Assembly (NCBI GenBank): GCA_947472885.1
Contig: CANJBX010000003.1
Coordinates: forward strand, 1 to 64,000
Source: Hyphomicrobiaceae bacterium
GTDB lineage: Bacteria > Pseudomonadota > Alphaproteobacteria > Rhizobiales > Xanthobacteraceae
Length of the DNA stretch: 64,000 nt
Direction of reading: 5' to 3'
Below, piece after piece: positions 1-9,583 of this stretch. Position 1 is the stretch's first letter, and each line of letters opens with the position of its first letter. The notes under the pieces were generated by a model. The model made no database searches, was not told the origin of the DNA, and saw only the letters and a list, made by a program, of their open reading frames with translations. The translations under genes and the position numbers were made by a program.

Positions 1-245
1 CTACGGCCACAGCCGCCACCAGCGCCTGCGTGAGACGCCCGATGGTCCTGTGTTCAACAGCTGCCGATGGGAGGAGTGCGTCCAAATACCAGCGAAAATG
101 GCCAGATCAGCCCCTCGACCACCGTTCGGACTGCCCGAGTTGACGGTAGCCGCCCGGACCGCACTTCTGTCTTGCGGGAAGGCTGGAAAAACGTGAGAAT
201 CCACCCCAGTTAGGGAGCCATCTGGGGAATCCCGGCTTAGGACAG

Positions 246-2018
246 ATGTCGCGCGCACAAAAACGTTCACCCCAGTTCGCCGCGCGTTCCGAGCTTGCCT
301 CGGCGCTGGCGGCTTGCCGCAATGCCTTAATCGCAGTCGGTCTGTTCAGCGGCATGAGCAACATCCTGTTGCTGACGGGGTCATTATTCATGCTGGAAGT
401 CTATGACCGCGTACTGCCCAGCCGCAGCCTACCGACGCTGGTCGTGATGGTGGTCCTCGCCACCGGCCTTTACATCGGCCTCGGCATCCTCGATGTCATT
501 CGCAGTCGCATCCTCGTGCGTATCGGCAACAGCCTAGACGAAGCCTTGAGCGAACGCGTCTATGATTCCATAGTCCGCATTCCCCTCAAGACCGGAAACC
601 GCGGCGACGCCTTGCAGCCGTTGCGGGATCTCGATGCTGTGCGCGGCTTCCTGTCCGCCGCAGGTCCGGTCGCCTTCTTCGATCTACCATGGATGCCGGT
701 CTATCTTTTCATCTGCTTCGTGTTCCACCCCTACATCGGCCTAACCGCGCTGGTCGGCATGATTGTGCTGTGCATTCTGACGTTGCTGACCGACGTCAAC
801 ATGAAGTATCCGTCGAAAGTGGCGGCGGAATCGTCCAAGCAGCGAAACACGCTTGCTGAAGCCAGCCGCCGCAACGCCGAGGCGCTCACCGCCATGGGCA
901 TGACGACGCGCTTCATGCAGCGATGGTCGAAGGCGAACCGCGAGTACGTCACGCACACCGAGGCGGCGAGCGATATCGCCGGCGGTTTTGGCGCGGTCTC
1001 CAAGGTGCTGCGCATGCTGCTGCAGTCGATGCTGCTGGCCGTCGGTGCGTGGCTTGTCGTCAACGGTCAGGCGAGCGGCGGCGTCATCATTGCAGGCTCC
1101 ATCGTGGGTTCGCGCGCGCTGGCGCCGATCGATCAGGTCATCGCCCAGTGGAAATCGTTTACGGCCGCCCGGATGGGCTGGCATCGCCTCAACTCGCTGC
1201 TGGCGCTGTTGCCGCCGCGTGAGGTGCCTATGCAGCTGCAGCCGCCAAGCAACAATTTCTCGGTCGATGCCGTCACGGCGGTGCCGCCCGGTGAGCAGAA
1301 GGTCGTCCTGCAGGATGTCAGCTTCACGCTGGAGGCCGGTAGCGGCCTTGGCGTCATCGGCCCGACCGCTTCCGGCAAATCCTCGCTGGTGCGTATGCTG
1401 GTCGGCATCTGGCAGCCGGCGCGCGGCAAGGTACGCATCGATGGCGCGGCGCTCGATCAGTGGGCGCCCGAGGCGCTCGGCCAGCATATCGGCTATCTGC
1501 CGCAGGACGTCGAATTGTTCGCAGGCACGGTCGCCGAAAACGTCGCGCGGTTTGAAGAAAACGCCAATCCCGAACTCGTCATCGCCGCCGCCCAGGCGGC
1601 GGGCGTCCACGAGATGATCGTCAATCTGCCGGGTGGTTACGATACGCCGGTCGGGGAGAACGGCTCTGCCCTGTCGTCGGGGCAGGCGCAACGCGTCGCG
1701 CTGGCGCGGGCGCTCTATCGCGATCCTTTCCTCGTCGTACTCGACGAGCCCAATGCCAACCTCGACTCCGAGGGCGATGAGGCGTTGACGCAGGCGATCA
1801 TCGGCGTGCGTGCGCGCGGCGGCATTGTCATTGTCGTGGCGCATCGCCCGAGCGCAATTGCGGCAGTCGATCTCATCCTGGTGCTGAACAAGGGGCGTAT
1901 GCGTCACTTCGGTCCCAAGGAAGAAGTTCTGGCCAAGGCCGCGCCGCAGCGCGCCGCTGCGCCTGTGCCGGGTGCACAGCCGCTTCAGGTCGTGCCCAAC
2001 ACGGGGAGGGCAGTATGA
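246..2018 (+). CDS. Type I secretion system permease/ATPase (PrtD/HlyB-like)
   Basis: Inner-membrane ABC exporter expected to energise one-step export of a C-terminally signalled protein. The N-terminal membrane domain (about residues 25-300) begins with the family-typical stretch around FMLEVYDRVLPSRS. The nucleotide-binding domain follows, with Walker A GPTASGKSS near residue 371, signature LSSGQAQRVALARAL and Walker B VVLDEPNANL. At 590 residues it has normal PrtD length and lacks the N-terminal peptidase-like domain of HlyB. Its stop overlaps the start of the downstream fusion protein (ATGA), so the two are co-translated. No outer-membrane TolC or RTX substrate gene is visible nearby. Family call is firm; the cargo is unknown. 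Confidence 0.93.
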   Translation: MSRAQKRSPQFAARSELASALAACRNALIAVGLFSGMSNILLLTGSLFMLEVYDRVLPSRSLPTLVVMVVLATGLYIGLGILDVIRSRILVRIGNSLDEALSERVYDSIVRIPLKTGNRGDALQPLRDLDAVRGFLSAAGPVAFFDLPWMPVYLFICFVFHPYIGLTALVGMIVLCILTLLTDVNMKYPSKVAAESSKQRNTLAEASRRNAEALTAMGMTTRFMQRWSKANREYVTHTEAASDIAGGFGAVSKVLRMLLQSMLLAVGAWLVVNGQASGGVIIAGSIVGSRALAPIDQVIAQWKSFTAARMGWHRLNSLLALLPPREVPMQLQPPSNNFSVDAVTAVPPGEQKVVLQDVSFTLEAGSGLGVIGPTASGKSSLVRMLVGIWQPARGKVRIDGAALDQWAPEALGQHIGYLPQDVELFAGTVAENVARFEENANPELVIAAAQAAGVHEMIVNLPGGYDTPVGENGSALSSGQAQRVALARALYRDPFLVVLDEPNANLDSEGDEALTQAIIGVRARGGIVIVVAHRPSAIAAVDLILVLNKGRMRHFGPKEEVLAKAAPQRAAAPVPGAQPLQVVPNTGRAV

Positions 2019-3388
2019 AGGACAGTGCTTCCAGGGCGGCTGGCTGGCTGACCAAGGCTGCCGGCTGGCTGAAACGGCTGACGCCGCCGCCTGCTACGGC
2101 GGGCGCGCATGCGTCGATCCGCCAGCATGTCATCGCCGGCGTGGTTGTGGTTGCGGTGCTGGGTTTCGGCGTCGGCGGCTGGGCCGCAACCTCGGAAATC
2201 ACCGGCGCGATCATTGCGGCCGGACAAATCGTTGTCGATAGCAACGTCAAGAAGGTGCAGCATCCGTCCGGCGGCATTGTCGGTGAATTGCGTGCCAAGG
2301 ATGGCGACCGCGTCAAGCTGGGCGATGTCGTCGTGCGTCTCGACGATACGGTGACACGCGCCAACCTCGCCATCGTCACCAAAGGGCTCAACGAATTGAT
2401 GGCCCGCCGCGCACGTCTCGATGCCGAGCGCAATGGCGTTGCCGCGGTCGTGTTCCCGGATGAACTGGTCAATTCGACCAATCCTGATGTTGCTGTCGTG
2501 CTGGAAAGCGAGAAACGGCTTTTCCAGGCACGCATGGCTTCACGCAACGGTCAGAAGGCGCAGCTGCGCCAGCAGATCGAACAGCTCAAGGAAGAGTCCG
2601 AAGGCCTTTCCGCGCAGCAGAACGCCAAGTCGAAGGAAATTGAACTGATCCAGCGCGAGCTGGTCGGCGTGAAGGAGCTTTACGCAAAGAACCTCGTCCA
2701 GATTAACCGCCTGACCCAGCTTGAGCGCGAATCTGCCCGCATCGAAGGCGAGCGCGGACAGTTGATCGCGACCATGGCGCAATCGCGCGTCAAGACTTCC
2801 GAAACCGAACTCAAGATCATCCAGATCGACCAGGACCTCGCCAGCGATGTCGGCAAGGAAATGCGCGAGATCGACGGCAAGATCGGCGAATTCGTCGAAC
2901 GCAAGATCACGGCGGAAGACCAGCTCAAGCGCATCGAGATCCGCGCGCCGCAGGACGGCACGGTGTTCCAGTCGGCGGTGCATACCGTCGGCGGCGTCAT
3001 TCAGGCCGGCGAGCCGATCATGCTGATCGTGCCGGAAGCCGACAACCTCGCGGTCGAGGCCAAGGCCAATCCGCAGGACATCGACCAGATGCAGATCGGC
3101 CAGAAGGCGATGCTGCGGTTCACCAATTTCAACCAGCGCACGACGCCCGAAATCTTCGGTATCGTCACGCGTATCTCGGCGGATACTTCGACCGACCAGC
3201 GCACCGGCGCGACCTACTACACCATCCGTATCGGCATGCCGGCGGATCAGGTGGCGCGGCTGGGCGACGTCCGGCTGGTGCCGGGCATGCCGGTGGAAAC
3301 CTTCGTGCAGACCGGCGACCGCACCGTGATCTCCTATCTGGCAAAGCCGCTGTACGACCAGATCAGCCGGGCCTTCCGCGAGAAATAG
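2015..3388 (+). CDS. HlyD-family type I secretion periplasmic adaptor
   Basis: Membrane-fusion protein that would link the upstream ABC exporter to an outer-membrane channel. A short cytoplasmic N-terminus precedes one membrane segment (about residues 40-65, VVVAVLGFGVGGWA). A lipoyl-like half follows (VKKVQHPSGGIVGEL), then a long charged helical region of about residues 130-300 predicted to be coiled coil, then the returning lipoyl half (IRAPQDGTVFQSAVHTVGG) and a C-terminal beta domain. Length of 457 residues is usual for PrtE/HlyD proteins. It overlaps the ATPase gene by four bases, the standard T1SS pairing. Confidence 0.93.
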   Translation: MKDSASRAAGWLTKAAGWLKRLTPPPATAGAHASIRQHVIAGVVVVAVLGFGVGGWAATSEITGAIIAAGQIVVDSNVKKVQHPSGGIVGELRAKDGDRVKLGDVVVRLDDTVTRANLAIVTKGLNELMARRARLDAERNGVAAVVFPDELVNSTNPDVAVVLESEKRLFQARMASRNGQKAQLRQQIEQLKEESEGLSAQQNAKSKEIELIQRELVGVKELYAKNLVQINRLTQLERESARIEGERGQLIATMAQSRVKTSETELKIIQIDQDLASDVGKEMREIDGKIGEFVERKITAEDQLKRIEIRAPQDGTVFQSAVHTVGGVIQAGEPIMLIVPEADNLAVEAKANPQDIDQMQIGQKAMLRFTNFNQRTTPEIFGIVTRISADTSTDQRTGATYYTIRIGMPADQVARLGDVRLVPGMPVETFVQTGDRTVISYLAKPLYDQISRAFREK

Positions 3389-3483
3389 CGCCGCCATCCG
3401 GCGCCCTTGCAGGCGGTTTCCGAATTCCGTTTCGCGCAGCCGTGCGTTAGGATGTGCCGGGCATCAGGGGCGGGCGCAATCGT

Positions 3484-5736
3484 ATGAGAAGGCTCAGGCG
3501 TTTCGCGCGGCGGCTTGGCCGGGGTTTCGGCATTGGCCGCGCGATTGGTCTTGTGCTGCTGGTCGCTTTTCTCGCGTTGAGGGTTTGGGACCCGTTTGTC
3601 GTCGAGGAACTGCGGCTCCGCAGTTTCGATCTTTATCAGGACATCAAGCCGCGTGCGGCCAAGGCCCGCCCGGTGGTCATCGTCGATATCGATGAAGCGA
3701 GCCTCAAGGCCTATGGCCAATGGCCTTGGCCGCGCACCATCGTCGCCGACCTCGTCACCAAGCTCACCGAGATGGGCACCGTCGCGATTGGCTTCGACGT
3801 GTTGTTCGCCGAACCGGACCGGACTTCGCCCGCGGTTGCCGCCAGTCTCTACCGCGGCCTCGACGATGCAACGCGCGAGAAGCTCGCGGCGCTGCCGAGC
3901 AACGACGATGTGCTTGCAGCGGCTATCCGGCGCTCGAAGGTCGCACTCGGCCAGTCCGGCGATGGCGTGGCGCGGCCCGATGCCAAGCAACTTGGACTGA
4001 CCGGCTTCGCCGTGATGGGACCGGACCCGAAGCCGTACCTGCTGACGTTTCCAGTGTTGATCGGCAATATTCCGGTTCTCGAACAGGCCGCCGCGGGCCG
4101 GGGACTTTTCTCCTTCCGTCCCGATCGAGACGGCATCGTGCGCAAGGCCCCGCTGGCGATGATTGCCGCAGGCCAGCTTGTCCCTGCGCTGTCGACCGAA
4201 CTGATCCGGCTCGGCTTCGGCGCCAGCAGCCCGCTGGTGCGCACCAATGAAGGCGGTGTGTTTAGCGTCGGTGTGCCGCGTTATGAATTGCCAACAAACG
4301 GCAAGGGCGAGGTCTGGGTCTATTACAGCAGGCACGATCCCGCGCGCTTTGTTTCGGCCAAGGATATTCTTGACGGCACGGTCGACCGTGACCGCTTCCG
4401 GCAGCGTATCGCGCTGGTGGGAACTTCGGCTATCGGCCTTCTCGATCTCAAGACCACGCCGGTGGACGGCGCGATGCCGGGCGTCGAGGTGCATGCGCAG
4501 GTCATCGAGTCGGCGCTGGCGCGCGCGCTGACGCCGGAGTCCACGGAGCCGGCGTTCCTGAGCTATTCGCTGTTTGCGCCATTAACGGAAATGGCGGCGA
4601 CATTTGTTCTCGGCATTATCATCATTATTATTGGCCCGCTGATCGGCCCGCTGGCCATGCTGATCGTCGGCGCGGCGGGCGCGACCGGCATGGTCGTGAC
4701 GTCATGGTACATGTTCTCGCGCCAGGGACTGCTTTACGACGTGACGTTCCCGCTGATGTGCAGCCTCGTGGTCTATGCCGCGCTGGTCTTCGTCAATTAC
4801 TTCCGCGAACAGACCGGCCGGCAGCGCGTGCGTTCGGCGTTCGGGCAGTATCTGTCGCCGACTTTGGTCGAGCAACTGGCGCAGTCGCCCGACAAGCTGG
4901 TGCTGGGCGGCGAAGAGCGCACCATGACCATCATGTTCTCGGACGTGCGCGGCTTCACGGCGCTGTCGGAAACCTTCAAGGACGATCCGCAGGGCCTGAC
5001 CCAGCTGATGAACCGGCTGCTGACGCCGTTGAGCAATGCGATCCTGGAGAAAAACGGCACCATCGACAAATACATGGGCGACGCCATCATGGCGTTCTGG
5101 AACGCGCCGCTCGACGACGGGGACCATGAGGTCAACGCCTGCGAGGCGGCGCTCGAAATGCTCGACCGGCTGAAGGGGCTCAACAGCGAGCGCGAGCAGG
5201 AAGCCGGGGAACGCGATCAGAAATTCCTGCCGATCAGGATCGGCGTCGGCCTCAATACCGGGCGCTGCGTGGTCGGCAACATGGGATCCGACATGCGCTT
5301 CCAATACACGGTGCTGGGCGACAGCGTGAACCTCGCCTCGCGCATCGAAGGGCAGACCAAGTCCTATGGCGTGGCGATCCTGATCGGATCGAACACGGCA
5401 AAGACGCTCAAGGACAAGTACCCGCTGCTCGAACTCGATTGCATCACGGTGAAGGGCAAGACCGAGCCGGAAACGATCTACACCGTGCTGGGAAAGCCGG
5501 GCACCGAACGCGACGCCGCCTACGCCGCCGTGCAGGCCGGCATCGGCAAGGTGCTGACCCACTATCGCGCGCAGCGATGGACCGAGGCGCTCGACCAGCT
5601 TGAGGCGTGCAAGGCGCTCGATGTGGATTTCGACATCGACACGTTCGCGGAATTGTATTTCGAGCGGATCGAAGCGTTCCGCGTCACGTCGCCTGGCCCG
5701 GACTGGAACGGCGTTTTTGCGCTGACGACAAAATAG
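3484..5736 (+). CDS. CHASE2-domain class III adenylate/guanylate cyclase
   Basis: Membrane sensor cyclase. One membrane segment near the N-terminus (GLVLLVAFLALRVW) is followed by a periplasmic CHASE2 sensor domain (about residues 45-330; VVIVDIDEASL, WPWPRTI). Three membrane segments (about 350-440) precede the class III catalytic domain (about 475-640). The two metal-binding aspartates are visible in IMFSDVRGF and DAIMAFW, and the conserved GDSVNLASRIE is present. A roughly 90-residue C-terminal tail follows. I chose the ATG at 3484; a GTG at 3454 is also in frame. Whether the product is cAMP or cGMP cannot be read with certainty. A cyclic-nucleotide-binding membrane protein is encoded convergently next door. 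Confidence 0.92.
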   Translation: MRRLRRFARRLGRGFGIGRAIGLVLLVAFLALRVWDPFVVEELRLRSFDLYQDIKPRAAKARPVVIVDIDEASLKAYGQWPWPRTIVADLVTKLTEMGTVAIGFDVLFAEPDRTSPAVAASLYRGLDDATREKLAALPSNDDVLAAAIRRSKVALGQSGDGVARPDAKQLGLTGFAVMGPDPKPYLLTFPVLIGNIPVLEQAAAGRGLFSFRPDRDGIVRKAPLAMIAAGQLVPALSTELIRLGFGASSPLVRTNEGGVFSVGVPRYELPTNGKGEVWVYYSRHDPARFVSAKDILDGTVDRDRFRQRIALVGTSAIGLLDLKTTPVDGAMPGVEVHAQVIESALARALTPESTEPAFLSYSLFAPLTEMAATFVLGIIIIIIGPLIGPLAMLIVGAAGATGMVVTSWYMFSRQGLLYDVTFPLMCSLVVYAALVFVNYFREQTGRQRVRSAFGQYLSPTLVEQLAQSPDKLVLGGEERTMTIMFSDVRGFTALSETFKDDPQGLTQLMNRLLTPLSNAILEKNGTIDKYMGDAIMAFWNAPLDDGDHEVNACEAALEMLDRLKGLNSEREQEAGERDQKFLPIRIGVGLNTGRCVVGNMGSDMRFQYTVLGDSVNLASRIEGQTKSYGVAILIGSNTAKTLKDKYPLLELDCITVKGKTEPETIYTVLGKPGTERDAAYAAVQAGIGKVLTHYRAQRWTEALDQLEACKALDVDFDIDTFAELYFERIEAFRVTSPGPDWNGVFALTTK

Positions 5737-5741
5737 GTCTG

Positions 5742-5764
5742 GCCGGCGGGAATTCCGCGCCGGC
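5742..5764. repeat. Imperfect palindrome between convergent genes
   Basis: The stretch reads as a near-perfect inverted repeat: GCCGGCGGGAA against TTCCGCGCCGGC, with one bulged base and an EcoRI-like centre. It sits six bases after the cyclase stop. It lacks a T-run, so it is not a classical terminator, but it could fold in either transcript of the convergent pair. Confidence 0.5.
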
Positions 5765-5879
5765 AAGTCCATGGCAGGGCCTGCGCGGGGCCGGAACAAG
5801 ACAAGCTAAACCACGCGAAGGCGGGACGCAGCCCACGCGCGACCATTGCCGCGCGTGACCGTTGTCGTGGCAGGCGCTG

Positions 5880-6536
5880 CTAATGCGTCTGGGCGGGCAC
5901 CGCTTTCTGCCCGGCGACCCGCGCCTCCAGCGTCGCGATATTTTCAAACAGCCGCGCCGTGGAGAGCTTGAGGAAATAGAAGCCGAACGACGGGTTCTGG
6001 TAATACAGCTCCTCAACCTGCTGATAAGTCACGGACAACAGGATGCCATCCTCGATACATTCGAATGAGGCGGTGCGGCGGTTGCTCGGCGACAGCATGC
6101 CGAGTTCGCCGATCAGCTGGCCGGGGCCGATCTCGATGCCCATTTCGGTCAGGCGATAGCGGCCGCTGACGGTGTAATACATCGCGTCGGCGATGGAGTT
6201 CTTGGCGAACAGCACATCGCCTTTCTTGCACTGGCTCCGGGTCATGAACGGCTTGAGCCAGTCCATGTTCAGGTCTTGCCCCAGCGAATGCTTCACGTCG
6301 CGGATCAGCCCCAGCATCTGGTAGAGCCGGTAGGCGTTCAGCGGCAGCAGGAATATGTGCAGCAGCATGGTCCCGTACTGGTGGCTGTAAACGGAAGAAA
6401 TAATCAGGATGATATTGGTCAGGATGCCGAAGACCCGGAGTGGGACCATGGTCTTTGTGGAATAGGTCGCGACCACAAAGGCCGATGCCAGCGTCTGTCC
6501 AGGGCTGCCAAACCAAGAAGTCCAATCCATCGCCAT
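5880..6536 (-). CDS. Membrane protein with cyclic nucleotide-binding domain
   Basis: The N-terminal part has two to three hydrophobic segments (TLASAFVVATY; FGILTNIILIISSVY; MLLHIFLLPLNAY). A CNB fold follows at about residues 115-210. The phosphate-binding cassette retains GELGMLSPSNRRTASF, with the Gly-Glu and the Arg-Thr-Ala positions that contact cyclic nucleotide phosphate in the CAP/PKA family. No output domain such as a helix-turn-helix or kinase is present. I took the start at the Met-Ala-Met-Asp cluster (6536; an alternative is 6530); the open frame extends upstream to 6653 without family-like sequence. Convergent with a nucleotide cyclase, so it could be a local receptor for its product; that link is inference. 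Confidence 0.75.
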   Translation of the reverse strand: MAMDWTSWFGSPGQTLASAFVVATYSTKTMVPLRVFGILTNIILIISSVYSHQYGTMLLHIFLLPLNAYRLYQMLGLIRDVKHSLGQDLNMDWLKPFMTRSQCKKGDVLFAKNSIADAMYYTVSGRYRLTEMGIEIGPGQLIGELGMLSPSNRRTASFECIEDGILLSVTYQQVEELYYQNPSFGFYFLKLSTARLFENIATLEARVAGQKAVPAQTH

Positions 6537-6762
6537 GTTCCTCAGTGGGACCGTAATCGCGTGGGTGATATGCAACCGCTCCGGGAAACTAACGGTGGGC
6601 CGGGATTCCGGCAACAACGCTGTCGTATGCATGCCCCTCATTACGCCAAGCATGCCGAAAAGCGCCGAAACCCTTGGCAGGCGGGGTTATGTCCAATAAG
6701 ACACTCCCCGGCGCCGCACGCGCAATCTCAGTAGTTTCAGGTAGTTTTGAAGGAGAATGAGA

Positions 6763-7884
6763 ATGTCTCTGCCATCAGGAGCGTTTCCGCGCGCCCAGCA
6801 CGTTGGAAGTTTCATCAGGCCGGAAAACCTGATCAAGGCGCGCGAGGACGCCGCCCAGAACAAGATCACGAACGCCGCGCTCCATACGATTCAGGAAGCC
6901 GCGATCCGCGATGTCGTGAAGATGCAGGAAGACCTTGGCCTCAAGGTCGTGACCGACGGCGAGTATAACCGCGGCAGCTGGCATCGCGACTTCCTCCTCG
7001 AGTTCGACAACGTCGCGCTGGTGCCGTCGAAAATTGCGATCAAGTTCCACACCGCCGAGGGCGCCCGTGAAAACGCGCCGCCGAGCCTCCAGGTGCAGGG
7101 CAAGATCGGCCACTCCCATCCGATCTTCGTCGATGATTTCAAGTTCCTGAAGTCGGTTTCCAAGTCCACCCCGAAGGTGACGTTCCCGTCGCCATCGACG
7201 CTGCACTTCCGCGGCGGCCGCGATGCGGTGGATTCCAAGGCTTACCCGGACATCACCAAGTTCTACGACGACGTTGCGAAGGTCTACCGCGAGGAAATCC
7301 GCGATCTCGGCGATGCCGGCTGCCGTTTCATCCAGATCGACGAAGTGAACCTTGCGTATCTCTGCGATCCGGCGCTGCGCAATCAGGCCAAGCAGTTCGG
7401 CGAAGACCCGGATGAACTGCCGAAGACCTATGCCAAGATTCTCAACGAGACCGTCAAGGATGTGCCGAAGGACATGGTCACTTCGATGCATCTGTGCCGT
7501 GGTAACTTCGCCGGCGCATGGGTAGCCGAAGGCGGCTATGACCCGATTGCCGAGCTGCTGTTCAACGGCATCAACATCGACGTTTATTATCTTGAATACG
7601 ACAGCGCCCGCGCTGGCGGTTTCGAGCCGCTGCGCTTCCTGCCGAAGGGCAAGATCGCGGTACTTGGCCTCATGACGACCAAGAGCAAGGAGGTTGAGAC
7701 GGCTGACGAACTCAAGCGCCGCATCGACGAAGCGGCCAAGTTCGCTCCGATCGAGCAGCTTGCGCTCTCGCCGCAGTGCGGCTTCTCGAGCGGTATCGGT
7801 GGCAACACCATGACCATCGAGGAAGAAATTACCAAGCTGAAGCGCCTCGTCGAAGTGACCAAGAGCGTCTGGGGTACGACCTGA
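6763..7884 (+). CDS. Cobalamin-independent methionine synthase II-like methyltransferase
   Basis: Single-domain homologue of the catalytic half of MetE, a zinc enzyme moving a methyl group to a thiol such as homocysteine. All four expected zinc ligands are visible: His and Cys in MHLCRGN (about residues 243-245), Glu in YYLEYDSARAG (about 276) and Cys in SPQCGFSS (about 336). At 373 residues it lacks the MetE N-terminal domain and resembles stand-alone MetE-C/YxjG-type proteins whose methyl donor is often unknown. ATG 6763 is preferred because AGGAG at 6751-6755 is seven bases upstream; ATG 6757 is too close. Monocistronic, closed by a strong terminator. Confidence 0.88.
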   Translation: MSLPSGAFPRAQHVGSFIRPENLIKAREDAAQNKITNAALHTIQEAAIRDVVKMQEDLGLKVVTDGEYNRGSWHRDFLLEFDNVALVPSKIAIKFHTAEGARENAPPSLQVQGKIGHSHPIFVDDFKFLKSVSKSTPKVTFPSPSTLHFRGGRDAVDSKAYPDITKFYDDVAKVYREEIRDLGDAGCRFIQIDEVNLAYLCDPALRNQAKQFGEDPDELPKTYAKILNETVKDVPKDMVTSMHLCRGNFAGAWVAEGGYDPIAELLFNGINIDVYYLEYDSARAGGFEPLRFLPKGKIAVLGLMTTKSKEVETADELKRRIDEAAKFAPIEQLALSPQCGFSSGIGGNTMTIEEEITKLKRLVEVTKSVWGTT

Positions 7885-7917
7885 TCGCTTTTTAGGCTCA
7901 CGAACCGGAAGATCGAG

Positions 7918-7947
7918 AAACGCGCCCTGGTGGCGCGTTTCTTTTTT
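7918..7947 (+). terminator. Rho-independent terminator of the MetE-like gene
   Basis: A perfect 9-bp stem, AAACGCGCC with GGCGCGTTT, closes a 5-base loop. It is followed by C and six Ts (7942-7947) on the plus strand, about 34 bases after the methyltransferase stop. Confidence 0.9.
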
Positions 7948-7974
7948 GCCGCACTGCCGTCCGCACGCTCCCGA

Positions 7975-8013
7975 CAAAAAAAGAATGCCCCCGCTTTTGG
8001 CGGGGGCATTTTT
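7975..8013. terminator. Bidirectional Rho-independent terminator
   Basis: An 11-bp stem, AATGCCCCCGC (7984-7994) with GCGGGGGCATT (8000-8010), has a 5-base loop. A T-run follows on the plus strand (8009-8013). Seven As precede it, interrupted by one G, and become a T-run on the minus strand. It can therefore end both the plus-strand methyltransferase transcript and the minus-strand tct operon. Confidence 0.88.
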
Positions 8014-8080
8014 ATGTGGACCCGTTTGACGGGATCGAAACGATCGCTGATTGCGATGCTTGGTGAGCGGGTTGTGAGGA

Positions 8081-9580
8081 CTACTCCTGGAACGCCTTTT
8101 CGCGCGTCTGCCGGAATTGTGGCAGCACGATCAGCAAGACGAGGCCGAGGGAAAGCACAAGGATTGCCAGCGAGATTGGGCGCTGCACGAAGATCGACGG
8201 GTCGCCGAACGACAGCACCATCGACCGCCGCAGGTTTTCCTCCATCAACGGGCCGAGAACGAAGCCGAGCAAGAATGGTGCGCCTTCGCAGCCGAGCTTG
8301 TTGAAGACGTAACCCAGCACGGCAAAGCCCGCCATCATCAGGATGAGGAATGTGCTGTTGGCGATGCTGAACGCACCGACGCAGCAGAATACCAGGATGC
8401 ACGGGAACAGGATGCGATACGGCACTTTCAGCAGCGAGACCCAGATACCGATCAGCGGCAGGTTGATGACAACCAACATGAGATTGCCGATCCACATCGA
8501 GGTAATCATGCCCCAGAATAGTTCCGGACGATCCGTGATGATCGCGGTGCCGGGTGCGATGCCCTGAATGGTCATCGCGCCCATCATCAGCGCCATTACC
8601 GGCGTCGAGGGAATGCCCAGCGTTAGCAGCGGAATGAACGAGGTCTGCGCGCCGGCGTTGTTGGCGGATTCGGGTCCGGCGACGCCTTCAATGGCGCCGT
8701 GGCCGAATTCGTGGCGATATTTCGAGACTTTCTTTTCGAGCGTATAAGCCGCGAACGAGGACAGAACCGCGCCGCCGCCCGGCAACAGGCCGAGGAACGA
8801 GCCGATCAGCGTGCCACGCAACGTGGAGGGGATCGCGCGTTTTACTTCTTCACGCGTCGGCCAAAGGCTTGTGATCTTCGCCGTGGTCTTTGGCTTGTCG
8901 CCGCCACGATCAAGGTTGCTCATGATTTCGGCAAAGCCGAACAGGCCCATGGCGACGGGAACGAAGTCCATGCCGTCATAGAGTTCGGGTACTCCGAACG
9001 TGAAACGCGCGACGCCGCTCTGCGTGTCGGTGCCAATCAGGCCGATCAACAGGCCCAGCACGATCATCGCGATGGCCTTGATCACGGAGCCGTGCGCCAG
9101 CACGACTGCCGCAACGAGGCCGAAAAACATCAGCGAGAAATATTCCGGCGAGCGGAATTGCTCGGCGAATTTGGCGAGGATTGGCGCGAATGCGGCGATC
9201 ATGATGGTGCCGACGCAGCCGGCAAAGAACGAGCCCACGGCGGCGACGGACAGCGCCGCGCCGGCGCGGCCTTTCTGCGCCATGCGGTAACCCTCGATAC
9301 ACGTCACGACCGAGGATGATTCACCGGGCAGGTTGACGAGGATCGCCGTGGTCGAGCCGCCGTACTGTGCGCCGTAATAGATGCCGGCGAGCATGATAAG
9401 CGCGCCAAGCGGGCTGAGGCTGAAGGTCACGGGCAGCAGCATCGCGATGGTGGCGATGGGGCCGATGCCGGGCAGCACGCCGATCAGCGTGCCGATGAGG
9501 CAGCCGAACAGGCAGAACAGCAGGTTGATCGGCGTTACCGAAACGGAGAGGCCGAGCGCAAGGTTGTTGAGCATATCCAT
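8081..9580 (-). CDS. tctA: Tripartite tricarboxylate transporter large permease TctA
   Basis: Large membrane subunit (499 residues, about 11-12 hydrophobic segments) of a TTT secondary transporter that takes up carboxylates delivered by a periplasmic Bug receptor. Family hallmarks include the N-terminal [17 protein letters not shown] stretch, the [19 protein letters not shown] region and the later mirror sequence [16 protein letters not shown], reflecting the internal repeat of TctA. It is the last gene of a minus-strand operon, three bases after tctB, and ends before a bidirectional terminator. The substrate cannot be deduced. Confidence 0.95.
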   Translation of the reverse strand: MDMLNNLALGLSVSVTPINLLFCLFGCLIGTLIGVLPGIGPIATIAMLLPVTFSLSPLGALIMLAGIYYGAQYGGSTTAILVNLPGESSSVVTCIEGYRMAQKGRAGAALSVAAVGSFFAGCVGTIMIAAFAPILAKFAEQFRSPEYFSLMFFGLVAAVVLAHGSVIKAIAMIVLGLLIGLIGTDTQSGVARFTFGVPELYDGMDFVPVAMGLFGFAEIMSNLDRGGDKPKTTAKITSLWPTREEVKRAIPSTLRGTLIGSFLGLLPGGGAVLSSFAAYTLEKKVSKYRHEFGHGAIEGVAGPESANNAGAQTSFIPLLTLGIPSTPVMALMMGAMTIQGIAPGTAIITDRPELFWGMITSMWIGNLMLVVINLPLIGIWVSLLKVPYRILFPCILVFCCVGAFSIANSTFLILMMAGFAVLGYVFNKLGCEGAPFLLGFVLGPLMEENLRRSMVLSFGDPSIFVQRPISLAILVLSLGLVLLIVLPQFRQTREKAFQE

Positions 9581-9583
9581 GGC

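Noticed and set aside
1..270. Open frame on the minus strand covering the left edge and overlapping the secretion ATPase start
   Set aside because: Composition is low in family-like motifs, it overlaps the real gene start, and it resembles antisense openness common in GC-rich DNA.
741..1907. Long antisense frame (about 390 codons) inside the type I secretion ATPase gene
   Set aside because: Rich in Arg, His, Gln and Asp with no hydrophobic core or motif; a typical antisense shadow of a GC-rich gene. Similar shadows occur opposite the cyclase, IlvD, FAD oxidoreductase and hyuA genes.
6537..6762. S-adenosylmethionine or cobalamin riboswitch ahead of the MetE-like gene
   Set aside because: I could not find the conserved core sequences of SAM-II or the B12 box in the 226-base gap.
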